This document shows, one piece after another, positions 1 to 7,064 of a stretch of DNA of 16,300 nt. The translations under genes were made by a program, and so were the position numbers. Each line of letters begins with the position of its first letter. Position 1 is the stretch's first letter. Below the pieces are notes generated by a model that worked only from the letters and a program-made list of their open reading frames with translations, was not told the origin of the DNA and searched no databases. This stretch comes from Propionibacteriaceae bacterium (lineage in GTDB: Bacteria > Actinomycetota > Actinomycetes > Propionibacteriales > Propionibacteriaceae), in contig JAISCH010000305.1 in NCBI GenBank assembly GCA_031265725.1, positions 1 through 16,300 on the forward strand, written 5' to 3'.

Positions 1-116
1 CCTCACTCGTTGCCACCCTGCATCGTTCAGGCCCCGTCTGGCGGCAAGCCGAACTGGGTGCCAACTCCGCACTGTTGGGCGCAGCGCTGTTTGCCGGTGA
101 CGCCGCACAGCAGTAG
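1..116 (+). CDS. C-terminal fragment of a probable ROK-family protein (sugar kinase or repressor)
   Basis: This is the 3' end of a gene that starts left of the window. The reading frame runs from base 3 to a TAG stop at 114-116 and gives about 37 residues. The tail contains ELGANSALLGAALFAGDA, which resembles the C-terminal Leu-Gly-x-x-Ala-x-Leu-x-Gly-Ala-Ala pattern of ROK proteins (glucokinase, NagC/XylR repressors). Whether it is a sugar kinase or a transcriptional repressor cannot be told, because the ATP site, zinc site and any N-terminal helix-turn-helix lie outside the window. It converges on hypD with a 72-base gap and shows no functional link to it. The call rests on a short motif and is moderate to low in certainty. 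Confidence 0.5.
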   Translation, partial: SLVATLHRSGPVWRQAELGANSALLGAALFAGDAAQQ

Positions 117-188
117 CAGTCCAGGTCATGAGTGTTAGATTGTCGTCACTTATCTCGAGCGATGAAGCCTCTAGTGTTGTTACTCGTT
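117..188. other. Convergent intergenic gap, no clear terminator
   Basis: This gap lies between the stop of the ROK-like gene and the stop of hypD. Two genes converge here, so a bidirectional terminator would be expected. I see no GC-rich hairpin with a T-run, only a loosely repeated AGTGTT motif. Termination may be Rho-dependent. Confidence 0.4.
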
Positions 189-1316
189 TCAGCGCAGGCC
201 GATGCTGGCGGCTTCTCGGTGGAGGCGGCCGAAGTTGTAGTAGGCGGCGCAGGCGCCCTCCGGGGAGACCATGCAGGTGCCTATTGGACGTTCGGGGGTG
301 CAGCCACGGCCGAAGACTCGGCATTCCCAGGGTTTTAGTTGGCCGGTGAGGACGAGGCCGCATTGGCAGGCTGGATGGTCGGTGACCCGCTGGCCGGGCA
401 ATTCAAAACGGCGTTCAGCGTCGAAGTGGGCGTAGCCGGCGGAGAGTTGGTAGCCCGAATGCGGGATATAGCCCAGGCCGCGCCACTCGAAGGTCTCCCT
501 GGGGGTGAATACCTCCTCCAGCAACTGCAGCGCGGCGGTGTTGCCCTCGGGGCGGACCACTCGGGAATATTGGTTCTCTAGTTGGCAGCGTCCGTCGCGG
601 TACTGGTTGAGCAGCATATCCACGGCTTGCAGGATGTCCAGCGGCTCGAAACCGGTCACCACGATGGGCAGGCCATGTTCGGCTGGGATGAAGTTGAAAT
701 GGTCGCTGCCCACCACTGTCGCCACATGGCCCGGCCCGATGAAGCCGTCGAGTTGCAGCCCGGCAGTGTCCAGAATGGCCTGCAACGGCGGACGGATCAG
801 CACATGGTTGGAGAAGACGGAGAAATTCTGCAACTGTGACTGGTTGGCCTGGATCAGGGTCAGTGCGGTCGAAGGCGCGGTGGTCTCGAAGCCGACGGCG
901 AAGAAGACCACTTCCCGGTCCGGATTCTCCCGGGCGATCTTCAGCGCGTCGAGCGGGGAGTAGACGAAGCGTACGTCCGCGCCCTGGGCTTGGGCCTGGA
1001 GCAGGCTGCCCTGGGTGCCGGGCACCCGCATCATGTCGCCGAAGGTGGTGAAAATGACTCCGGGGCGGTAGGCCAGCCAAACCGCGTCGTCCACCCGGCC
1101 CATCGGGATGACGCAGACCGGGCAGCCCGGCCCGTGCACGAATTCGACGCTCTCCGGGAGCAGTTGCTCCAAGCCGTGTCGGTAGATGGTGTGGGTATGG
1201 CCGCCGCAAATCTCCATGAAACGCAGCTTGCGGCCCAACCGTTCGGCTGTCTGGTCGATAGCCCTCACCAAGTTCTTGGCGGCCTCCGGGTCGCGGAATT
1301 CGTCTACAAATCTCAT
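189..1316 (-). CDS. hypD: HypD, hydrogenase maturation iron-sulfur scaffold protein
   Basis: HypD acts in the cytoplasm with HypC as the scaffold on which the Fe(CN)2CO group of NiFe hydrogenases is assembled, receiving cyanide from HypE. The 375-residue length is normal for the family. Visible signatures are MEICGGHTHTIYRHG with Cys37, the GPGCPVCV motif with Cys65 and Cys68, VGFETTAP near residue 141, and a cysteine-rich C-terminus (Cys317, 319, 332, 339, 348, 356) that includes the [4Fe-4S] ligands. The ATG start overlaps the hypC stop as ATGA at 1313-1316, which indicates translational coupling and fixes the start. It is the last gene of the hypF-hypE-hypC-hypD run. All expected catalytic cysteines are present, so the protein should be functional. 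Confidence 0.97.
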   Translation of the reverse strand: MRFVDEFRDPEAAKNLVRAIDQTAERLGRKLRFMEICGGHTHTIYRHGLEQLLPESVEFVHGPGCPVCVIPMGRVDDAVWLAYRPGVIFTTFGDMMRVPGTQGSLLQAQAQGADVRFVYSPLDALKIARENPDREVVFFAVGFETTAPSTALTLIQANQSQLQNFSVFSNHVLIRPPLQAILDTAGLQLDGFIGPGHVATVVGSDHFNFIPAEHGLPIVVTGFEPLDILQAVDMLLNQYRDGRCQLENQYSRVVRPEGNTAALQLLEEVFTPRETFEWRGLGYIPHSGYQLSAGYAHFDAERRFELPGQRVTDHPACQCGLVLTGQLKPWECRVFGRGCTPERPIGTCMVSPEGACAAYYNFGRLHREAASIGLR

Positions 1317-1579
1317 CGGATCGCTGAATCCTTGAAGGCGTCCAATTCCTCGTCCCAGACCCGGCCAAGTTTTTTGATCTGTTCGAGGGTGAGATCGGCC
1401 TCTTCCGGGTCGATCTTGGAAAGGGCGAAACCGACATGCACCAACACCCAGTCACCGAGCTGGACGTCCTCCAGCAGCCCGATGGAGATGTCGCGCCGCA
1501 CGTTGTTCACCGCGACGGTGGCGAGATCGGGTGCGCCGTCGATAAAGGCGACTATCTCGCCGGGGATTCCCAAACACAT
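1313..1579 (-). CDS. hypC: HypC, hydrogenase maturation chaperone
   Basis: HypC is a small chaperone that binds iron with HypD during Fe(CN)2CO assembly and then carries it to the hydrogenase large-subunit precursor. The 88-residue length is typical. The protein starts MCLGIPG, so the essential N-terminal Cys2 is present. Residues 42-57 (GDWVLVHVGFALSKID) match the conserved OB-fold segment. A GGAGAG ribosome binding site at 1584-1589 lies four bases before the ATG. The gene follows hypE after 31 bases and its stop overlaps the hypD start. A paralogue such as HybG cannot be excluded by sequence alone, but the position next to hypD supports HypC. Confidence 0.97.
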   Translation of the reverse strand: MCLGIPGEIVAFIDGAPDLATVAVNNVRRDISIGLLEDVQLGDWVLVHVGFALSKIDPEEADLTLEQIKKLGRVWDEELDAFKDSAIR

Positions 1580-1610
1580 AATTCTCTCCGCTCTGCTCGG
1601 CTCCCAGCAA

Positions 1611-2618
1611 TCAGCAAATCCGGGGGAGCGGATCGCCGATCATCATATCCACCAACCGGGTGCCGCCGAAGGCGTTGCGGATGGCCACGATTCCCGGTGG
1701 CTCAGCGATCACCTTGCCGATGACCCCAGCCTGGGTCGCACCGGCTTGGCGCAATGCTCGAACCGCGTCAGCGGACGACGGCTCCGCCACCACCGCGATG
1801 AAGAATCCCTCATTGGCCACATAGAGCGGGTCTATGCCGAGCAGGTCACAAGCCCCGCGCACCGCTGGATCGACCCTGAGCTGCTCGTCGTCCAGCAGGA
1901 TGCCCAGCTTGGCAGCCTGGGCCAACTCGTTCGCCACCGTCCCCAGCCCGCCCCGAGTGGCGTCGCGCATCCAGTGGACGGCGGTCGGCTGCACACTGGA
2001 GTAGAGGGCTTCGACCAGGCCGTTCAGTGGCGCAGAGTCGGTCTGGATCTCAGCGTTCAGGGCTAGATTGCCCCGAGCGAGCATCACCGCCATGCCATGA
2101 CTCCCAATCGGACCCGAACCGATCACCACGTCGCCAACGGCGACATTCTTAGCCCCCAACGACCGCTCTTGGGGCACCAGCCCTATCCCGGCAGTGGTGA
2201 TGAACACTTTGTCGGCGGCCCCGCGCGGGACGACCTTGGTGTCCCCGGTCACGATCCGCACCCCGGCGCGCTCAGCCGCCGCCGCCATCGCTGCCACCAA
2301 GTCGGTCAATTCGCTGATCGCCAGCCCTTCTTCGATGACGAATGCCGCCGACAGCCAGTGCGGTTGGGCACCGCTCACCGCCAGGTCGTTCACCGTGCCG
2401 TTGACGGCCAATTCCCCGATGCTCCCACCGGGGAAGCGGATCGGATTGACCACATACGAGTCAGTGGAGAAGGCCAGGCGGCCATTGGCGGTCAGCAACG
2501 CCGCATCGGTGAGTTCAGCGGGGTCGGCGGCCCCGAAGGCGGGGATGAAGACCTCGTCGATGAGTTTCGCCGAGGCTTTCCCGCCCGCGCCATGCGCCAG
2601 AGTGATCACTTCGTCCAT
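1611..2618 (-). CDS. hypE: HypE, thiocarbamate dehydratase (cyanide synthesis)
   Basis: HypE dehydrates the carbamoyl group placed by HypF on its C-terminal cysteine, giving the thiocyanate from which the CN ligands of the NiFe site are taken. It belongs to the PurM/AIR synthetase-like ATP-dependent fold. The N-terminal ITLAHGAGGKASAKLI segment and the internal GDTKVVPRGAADKVF segment are family signatures. The protein ends Pro-Arg-Ile-Cys, so the acceptor cysteine is the last residue, as required. The 335-residue length is normal. The ATG at 2618 has a GGAGG ribosome binding site about eight bases upstream, and an in-frame TAG lies upstream with no other start between, so the start is secure. 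It sits 79 bases after hypF, across a small hairpin. Confidence 0.97.
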   Translation of the reverse strand: MDEVITLAHGAGGKASAKLIDEVFIPAFGAADPAELTDAALLTANGRLAFSTDSYVVNPIRFPGGSIGELAVNGTVNDLAVSGAQPHWLSAAFVIEEGLAISELTDLVAAMAAAAERAGVRIVTGDTKVVPRGAADKVFITTAGIGLVPQERSLGAKNVAVGDVVIGSGPIGSHGMAVMLARGNLALNAEIQTDSAPLNGLVEALYSSVQPTAVHWMRDATRGGLGTVANELAQAAKLGILLDDEQLRVDPAVRGACDLLGIDPLYVANEGFFIAVVAEPSSADAVRALRQAGATQAGVIGKVIAEPPGIVAIRNAFGGTRLVDMMIGDPLPRIC

Positions 2619-2646
2619 GAGGGGGAGGCCTCCAGTTCCTGTTGAG

Positions 2647-2671
2647 CGACGGGGCTAAGTCCGGCCCGTCG
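2647..2671. repeat. Short hairpin between hypF and hypE
   Basis: CGACGGG at 2647-2653 and CCCGTCG at 2665-2671 form a perfect 7-base inverted repeat around an 11-base loop, in the 79-base gap between the hypF stop and the hypE start. No T-run follows on either strand, so it does not look like a normal intrinsic terminator. It may affect mRNA processing or stability between hypF and hypECD, or it may be chance in GC-rich DNA. Confidence 0.35.
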
Positions 2672-2697
2672 GATTTCCACTGGGACAGCACAACGCA

Positions 2698-5043
2698 TCA
2701 CTGACTCGCTTTCGTCAGCGTCAAATATCCCGCCAAAGCCTGCCCAAGCGCCAGTCCGCCGTCATTGGCTGGAACGATCCGATGGAGTAAAGGTGAGTAG
2801 CCGGCCTGCTTGAGCAACCCGGAGAGGTCGTGCAACAGCAGCCGGTTGCCACAGACTCCGCCAGTCAACCCGACCAGTGCTCCGGGCTGGGCGATGGCTG
2901 CGACAGCCGTGGCGCAGATGTTGGCGAATCCGGCTTGGAAGCCGCGCGCCAGGCAGGCTCTCGGGGCGGCGTGCTCCAGGCCGTCGATTAGGTATTGGAC
3001 GAGGCCAGACAGGTCGGACAGCCCGTCGGCATGGCTGGGATGTGGGCAGGTGCGGGCCAGGCACTCCAATTCCATCGCTGCCTGGGCCTCGTAACCAGCG
3101 TGCTGGCAAATCCCGAGCAGGGACGACGCGGCGTCGAACAAACGCCCGGCCGAGGTCGTCCGGACGACAGCTATCCGGTTCTGCAACTGGGAGGCCACCA
3201 AATCCAATTCAGCTTCCGACGCAGCCTGTGCCGGTGGCAATCCGGCGTAGTCAACGCCGTATTCATGGAGCAGGGCCAGTGCGCTCTTCCACGGATGCCG
3301 GATAGCCGAGTCGCCGCCAGGCAGCCAGAATCCGGGCAGATGCCAGTCGCGGCTGAAAACCAGCGGGTCGTCGCCAAGAGTGATCGCCTCCCCACCCCAG
3401 ATCGTCTGGTCGTCACCGTAGCCGGTACCGTCGAGGACCAGGAAGGTGCGTGGGGTCGCCGGATTCCCGGCAATCGCGTCAGCGGAAGCGGGCGTCGGCA
3501 GCATTTGCTGAGCATGCTCCGCGAGCAGGCTCAACGCATGGGCGTGGTGGTGTTGCACTTCCAGCGTCCGCGCGCCGATGCGCTCAGCCTCGCGCAACCC
3601 CCAGGAACGGGTGGCATAGCCGGGGTGCTTGTCCATCACGATCAACTCCGGGGAGCGCCGATGGGTAGTAAGCAACTGTGCCACCGAGCGTTCGAAGGCG
3701 GCTTGGGTCTCCAACGACCCCATATCCCCGATATGCGCGCTGAGGAAGGCCATCGAGTCCCGGACCAGGGCGAAAGTGTTCTTCAACTCGCCACCGACCG
3801 CCAGGATGGCCTGATCCGTCCCGCCCGGCTGGCCGAGCCGCACCGGGAGCGGGGCATAGCCCCGGGAACGGCGGATCGGGATCGTGCCCGGTTGGCTGTC
3901 CGGTGCGCAGGACAGCACCGAATCCTCCACTGGGACCTGGATGCCGCGATCATGCAGCAGGAAGGCGTCGACTATCCCGGACAACTCCTGGAGCGCGTCA
4001 TCGTTGCGGTAAGTGAGCGGTTTGGACGACGAATTCGCGCTGGTCGCCACCAGCACACTCTCCGGGCCCAGCAGCAGATGATGGATCGGTGAGTAGGGGA
4101 GCATCACTCCGACATCGTTCAGATTCGGGGCGACGGATTCGGCCAAGTCATAGCTGGGGGCCATCGGCGCCAACACGATCGGATGCTCGGGGCCGGTCAA
4201 CTCAGCGACGGCCGCTGGGCTGAGCAGGGCTATCCGTTGCGCGGCCGACAGTGATCCGGCCATCACCGCCAACGGCTTGCCCAGGCGGCATTTGCGCTGC
4301 CGCAGCCGTGCCACCGCACTCGGGTCGCGCGCGTCGCACATCAGCGTGAAACCGCCGATCCCCTTGACGGCGAGTATCTTGCCCTGGGCCAGCAAGTCGC
4401 GGGCAGCGGCCAGGCTGGCGGCACCAGTGGGGACCGCCGTCGTTGGCGCGGACGAATCGGCGACGGTCTCCAGCCAGAGGCTGGGGCCGCAGTCGTAGCA
4501 GGAGATGGGCTGGGCGTGGTAGCGCCGGTCGGTGGGATCCTGGTACTCCGCCTGGCAGGCGGCACACATCCAGAAGCCGGACATTGTGGTCAGCGGACGG
4601 TCGTAGGGCACGTCGCGGATGATTGAGAGCCGAGGGCCGCAATTCGTGCAAGTGATGAAGGGGTAGCGGTAGCGCCGGTCTGCTGGATCTAAGAGTTCAC
4701 CCAGGCAGTCGGCACAGGTGGCGATGTCTGGCGGGATCAGCGTGACCGCGCCCGGCGTCCGCCTGGAGGCGACGATGGAGAATCCCTGCTCCGCAGTGGA
4801 GAGTGCCAAGCCGGTCTCCGCGATGCCGGTCACTTTGGCCAGTGGGGGCAGCTCGCCCAGCACCGCGTCGATGAATCCTCCCACCGCCTCGCCCTCGCCC
4901 TGGGCCTCGATGAAAACCGCGAGGTCGTCGTTCCCGCAAAATCCGCTGACCGGGAAGCGCGCGGCGACTCGGGCGACATGGGGCCGGAATCCCACTCCCT
5001 GCACCACGCCGTACACTTCAAAACGCCTGCGGATCATGACCAT
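2698..5043 (-). CDS. hypF: HypF, carbamoyltransferase for hydrogenase maturation
   Basis: HypF converts carbamoyl phosphate and ATP to carbamoyl-adenylate and transfers the carbamoyl group to the C-terminal cysteine of HypE. All expected domains are visible in order. An acylphosphatase-like domain spans residues 5-92, with VYGVVQGVGFRPHV at its start. Two zinc fingers follow, with pairs Cys110/113 and Cys132/135, and Cys160/163 and Cys182/185. A YrdC-like domain spans about 206-390. The C-terminal Kae1/TobZ-like domain has the HHHAHA metal motif, the DGTGYG-x-x-x-x-IWGGE stretch and a closing NDGGLALGQ. The 781-residue length is within the family range. An AGGGA ribosome binding site stands seven bases before the ATG at 5043; a second in-frame ATG lies two codons later. 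The gene is divergent from hypA across 47 bases. Confidence 0.97.
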   Translation of the reverse strand: MVMIRRRFEVYGVVQGVGFRPHVARVAARFPVSGFCGNDDLAVFIEAQGEGEAVGGFIDAVLGELPPLAKVTGIAETGLALSTAEQGFSIVASRRTPGAVTLIPPDIATCADCLGELLDPADRRYRYPFITCTNCGPRLSIIRDVPYDRPLTTMSGFWMCAACQAEYQDPTDRRYHAQPISCYDCGPSLWLETVADSSAPTTAVPTGAASLAAARDLLAQGKILAVKGIGGFTLMCDARDPSAVARLRQRKCRLGKPLAVMAGSLSAAQRIALLSPAAVAELTGPEHPIVLAPMAPSYDLAESVAPNLNDVGVMLPYSPIHHLLLGPESVLVATSANSSSKPLTYRNDDALQELSGIVDAFLLHDRGIQVPVEDSVLSCAPDSQPGTIPIRRSRGYAPLPVRLGQPGGTDQAILAVGGELKNTFALVRDSMAFLSAHIGDMGSLETQAAFERSVAQLLTTHRRSPELIVMDKHPGYATRSWGLREAERIGARTLEVQHHHAHALSLLAEHAQQMLPTPASADAIAGNPATPRTFLVLDGTGYGDDQTIWGGEAITLGDDPLVFSRDWHLPGFWLPGGDSAIRHPWKSALALLHEYGVDYAGLPPAQAASEAELDLVASQLQNRIAVVRTTSAGRLFDAASSLLGICQHAGYEAQAAMELECLARTCPHPSHADGLSDLSGLVQYLIDGLEHAAPRACLARGFQAGFANICATAVAAIAQPGALVGLTGGVCGNRLLLHDLSGLLKQAGYSPLLHRIVPANDGGLALGQALAGYLTLTKASQ

Positions 5044-5090
5044 CAGTATTCCCTGAAACCGACCGTTCGGGTGGGAGGTAATAATTACCT
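5044..5090. promoter_or_regulatory. Divergent hypF/hypA control region
   Basis: Only 47 bases separate the hypF and hypA start codons. Both ribosome binding sites lie inside it: AGGGA for hypF on the minus strand and GGGAGGT for hypA at 5073-5079. There is no room for two full face-to-face promoters with leaders, so at least one promoter must overlap the opposite gene's coding region. The AT-rich stretch at 5079-5087 stands out from the GC-rich surroundings and could supply a -10 element on either strand. Confidence 0.55.
5076..5090. promoter_or_regulatory. 7-1-7 palindrome, candidate metalloregulator operator
   Basis: AGGTAAT-A-ATTACCT is a perfect inverted repeat of seven bases around one central base. 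It ends at the base before the hypA ATG and overlaps the end of the hypA ribosome binding site. The outer AGGT...ACCT arms and the spacing match the core of DtxR/IdeR boxes (AGGTWAGSCTWACCT); by my count 12 of 15 core positions agree, and the central AG-S-C differs. The 7-1-7 geometry is also that of Fur-type boxes. The palindrome is seen directly. Binding by a metal-responsive repressor is an inference. Confidence 0.45.
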
Positions 5091-5429
5091 ATGCATGAAC
5101 TCTCGCTGTGCCGCTCCATCGCTGGCATTGCCCGTCGGGCGGTTGCTGACCGGAAGGTGCGGACTATCAACCTGGACATCGGGGAATTGCGCCAAGTCGT
5201 CCCGGAAACACTCGCCCACTGCTGGCAGTTGGTCGCGGTGGGCACCGCACTGGCCGGTAGCAGGCTGGAGGTCAATCGCATCCCCGCAGTGGTCCGTTGC
5301 CTGGAATGCGCGACGGACACAACGCTCTCCGGGTTGCCTATACTGAGGTGCGCCTCCTGCCAGGCGACGACGGTGGAAATCGTGTCCGGTGAGGAGTTCA
5401 CAGTCACATCGATAGACGTGGAGGTCTAG
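5091..5429 (+). CDS. hypA: HypA, nickel metallochaperone for hydrogenase
   Basis: HypA binds nickel through its N-terminal Met-His and delivers it, with HypB, to the hydrogenase large-subunit precursor. The protein starts MHELSL, so the nickel ligand His2 is present. The zinc site is formed by Cys70/Cys73 and Cys87/Cys90, giving a C-x2-C-x13-C-x2-C arrangement. The 112-residue length is standard. A strong GGGAGGT ribosome binding site at 5073-5079 lies eleven bases before the ATG and overlaps a perfect palindrome. The stop codon TAG at 5427-5429 is followed at once by the hypB ATG, so the two genes are coupled. Confidence 0.97.
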   Translation: MHELSLCRSIAGIARRAVADRKVRTINLDIGELRQVVPETLAHCWQLVAVGTALAGSRLEVNRIPAVVRCLECATDTTLSGLPILRCASCQATTVEIVSGEEFTVTSIDVEV

Positions 5430-6314
5430 ATGGGTCGCTTTCATCGGCACGACGACGGCACCGTACATGCTCACGAGCACGATCATGATGGGCATGATCA
5501 TTCCGGTCAGGGCCATTCGCACGGTCATGACCACTCCCACGAGCATACGCATAATGACGTAGCTGGAATCGGCCACGACGAGCATGCCGAATTGATCGGG
5601 GACCACAGCGGCTACCAGACCGGATCGGAGCGGATCGAGGTGCTGGAGGCCATCTTCGCTGAGAACGATCTGGCGGCCGACGCGAATCGGGCCGAGTTCG
5701 ACGCCGCCGGGGTGTCCGCAGTGAATCTGATGTCGTCGCCGGGGGCGGGGAAGACGGCCCTGCTGGCTAGGACATTGGCCGTTTTGCAAGGCCGGGTCCG
5801 AGTCGGGATTGTCGAGGGGGACGTGGAGACGGCCATCGACGCCGATCGGCTCAATGGCTTGGCAGCCCAACTCTCCCTGTTGAACACCGGCGATGGCTTC
5901 GGTGGGGAGTGCCATCTCGACGCGGTGATGGTCGCCAATGCGATCAGCCGACTCGACCTGGACGCCCTCGACCTGCTGCTGATCGAGAACGTTGGCAACT
6001 TGGTCTGTCCGGCCGAATTCGATGTCGGCGCGCATCGTAAGGCGATGGTGGCCTCGGTCACCGAGGGCGAGGACAAACCGTTGAAATACCCGGTGATGTT
6101 CCGGGTGGTTGATGCGGTCGTGGTCAACAAGATCGACCTGTTGCCCTATCTGGATTTCGAGCTGGAGCTGTTCTTGGCCAACCTCAAAGCGGTCAATCCC
6201 AAAGCTGCGGTATTCCTGGTCTCGGCGCGGACCGGCGAGGGAATTGAGCAATGGATCGATTGGTTATTGGCACAGTTGGACGGAAAAACTTCTACGCTTG
6301 GACATAATTCGTGA
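5430..6314 (+). CDS. hypB: HypB, nickel-inserting GTPase with a His-rich N-terminus
   Basis: HypB is a SIMIBI-class GTPase that works with HypA to insert nickel into the hydrogenase large subunit. Residues 5-59 hold 18 histidines mixed with Asp, Glu and Gly, a likely nickel storage or buffering tail. The Walker A motif SSPGAGKT is at residues 102-109. The G-domain metal-site ligands Cys161-His162 and Cys193 (in ENVGNLVCP) are present. The G4 motif NKID is at 233-236. The N-terminal CxxCGC nickel site known from E. coli HypB is absent, and the His-rich stretch takes its place. At 294 residues it is typical for His-rich HypB. A GGAGGT ribosome binding site at 5420-5425 sits inside the end of hypA. 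Confidence 0.97.
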   Translation: MGRFHRHDDGTVHAHEHDHDGHDHSGQGHSHGHDHSHEHTHNDVAGIGHDEHAELIGDHSGYQTGSERIEVLEAIFAENDLAADANRAEFDAAGVSAVNLMSSPGAGKTALLARTLAVLQGRVRVGIVEGDVETAIDADRLNGLAAQLSLLNTGDGFGGECHLDAVMVANAISRLDLDALDLLLIENVGNLVCPAEFDVGAHRKAMVASVTEGEDKPLKYPVMFRVVDAVVVNKIDLLPYLDFELELFLANLKAVNPKAAVFLVSARTGEGIEQWIDWLLAQLDGKTSTLGHNS

Positions 6315-6401
6315 CGATCGCGGTGCGGCGAACTGGCTTTGGACTGATTCTGGTCCGATCCACTGGCAGCGTCGCGTGACACAGGAGAGAGGGAACTGGA
6401 A
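6315..6401 (+). other. 87-base gap between hypB and the membrane-protein pair
   Basis: The gap has no convincing -35/-10 pair and no terminator. A weak GGAC/GTCC hairpin lies around 6347-6358, without a T-run. A GGAGAGAGGG ribosome binding site at 6384-6393 serves the next gene. Co-transcription with hypAB is therefore plausible but not proven. Confidence 0.4.
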
Positions 6402-6770
6402 ATGGCTTGTTTCTTAGTGCCTACCGCAGCGGCTTTAGTGGCGACTGCGGTCGGGCGGCAGGTTAAGGACGCCCCGCCGAAAGCGGGCCGGGTCAGTTGG
6501 CGCAAGAAGCTGTCCTGGCTGCTCAACTTGCTCTGGGGCGGGGCCATCCTGCTCGCCTTGGAGCATGTCTGGCATGGTGAGGTGATCTTCGCTCCGCCAT
6601 TCCTCACTGCGATGGGCGATCCGGAGAACACTGCGGTGATGCTGCGAGAGTTGGGCACCGTCGGCGTCGGCATGGCGGTGATCGTCGTCCTCGCCTGGGT
6701 GGGAATGGTCCTGGTCGCTGACCGGGTGGCCGCCGTGCGGGGCGTGGTGGAAGTCAAGGTTGAGCGATGA
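6402..6770 (+). CDS. Small three-helix membrane protein linked to hypAB, unknown function
   Basis: I cannot assign a function to this 122-residue protein. It has three hydrophobic segments: about 3-18, 37-53 and 85-106. The second ends in LEHVWHGE (residues 53-60), which puts Glu54, His55, His58 and Glu60 at a membrane edge where they could bind a metal. A short charged loop (KDAPPKAGR, 22-30) follows the first segment. A strong GGAGAGAGGG ribosome binding site lies upstream, and the gene sits 87 bases after hypB on the same strand. Its stop overlaps the next start as ATGA. The TM2 pattern W-G-G-A-x5-E recurs in the following gene as W-G-A-A-x5-D with the same spacing. A hydrogenase- or nickel-related role is inferred from position only. 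Confidence 0.85.
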   Translation: MACFLVPTAAALVATAVGRQVKDAPPKAGRVSWRKKLSWLLNLLWGGAILLALEHVWHGEVIFAPPFLTAMGDPENTAVMLRELGTVGVGMAVIVVLAWVGMVLVADRVAAVRGVVEVKVER

Positions 6771-7060
6771 CTCTCATCCTCACCGCGCTGGCCGCGCTCG
6801 TCGTCACTGCGCTGCGGCTCGGCAGGCCAGTGTTGGCGGTGAAGTGGCGACTGGGCATGCTGGCCCTGCTGTACTGGGGCGCGGCGCTGATGTGGTGCGT
6901 GGATGGGATCGCCGCGCTGGCCGAGGGTGCGGCCTTTGTCGAATTGGCCGACCCGGCCGTGGTGCTGGACGATTCCCTACTCGGATTGAGTGTGATCGGC
7001 CTCGGATTGGTCGTCTGGGGCGTGTGCTCGGCGCTTCGGCGCGTTCCGGCCAGAGCCTGA
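6767..7060 (+). CDS. Small membrane protein, probable diverged paralogue of its upstream neighbour
   Basis: This is a 97-residue hydrophobic protein with segments at about 1-16, 29-50 and 70-90. I do not recognise a named family. It overlaps the upstream gene by four bases (ATGA at 6767-6770), so the two are translationally coupled and likely made in equal amounts. TM2 contains W37-G-A-A and Asp46 nine residues after the Trp, matching W45-G-G-A and Glu54 in the upstream protein. Leu29, Leu32 and Leu35 align with Leu37, Leu40 and Leu43 there. The pair therefore looks like a small heteromeric membrane complex. The stop at 7060 is four bases from the stop of the convergent DUF3467-like gene. Confidence 0.82.
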   Translation: MTLILTALAALVVTALRLGRPVLAVKWRLGMLALLYWGAALMWCVDGIAALAEGAAFVELADPAVVLDDSLLGLSVIGLGLVVWGVCSALRRVPARA

Positions 7061-7064
7061 TCGG

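Noticed and set aside
415..1455. Minus-strand open frame of 346 codons overlapping hypD in another frame
   Set aside because: It is a low-complexity Arg/Pro-rich shadow of hypD, overlapping hypC as well.
990..2066. Long plus-strand open frame (358 codons) over hypD, hypC and hypE
   Set aside because: It lies antisense to three genes with complete family signatures, has no recognisable motif, and its composition is that of a GC-rich shadow frame.
2624..2633. GGAGGCCTCC palindrome before hypE
   Set aside because: It is explained by the hypE ribosome binding site plus adjacent C-rich sequence; a 10-base GC palindrome is likely chance.
2995..4092. Plus-strand open frame of 365 codons within hypF
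   Set aside because: It is antisense to the conserved YrdC and Kae1-like domains of hypF and shows no motif.
5085..6251. Minus-strand open frame of 388 codons over hypA and hypB
   Set aside because: It is antisense to hypA and hypB, and its odd composition mirrors the His-rich codons of hypB. It has no family pattern.
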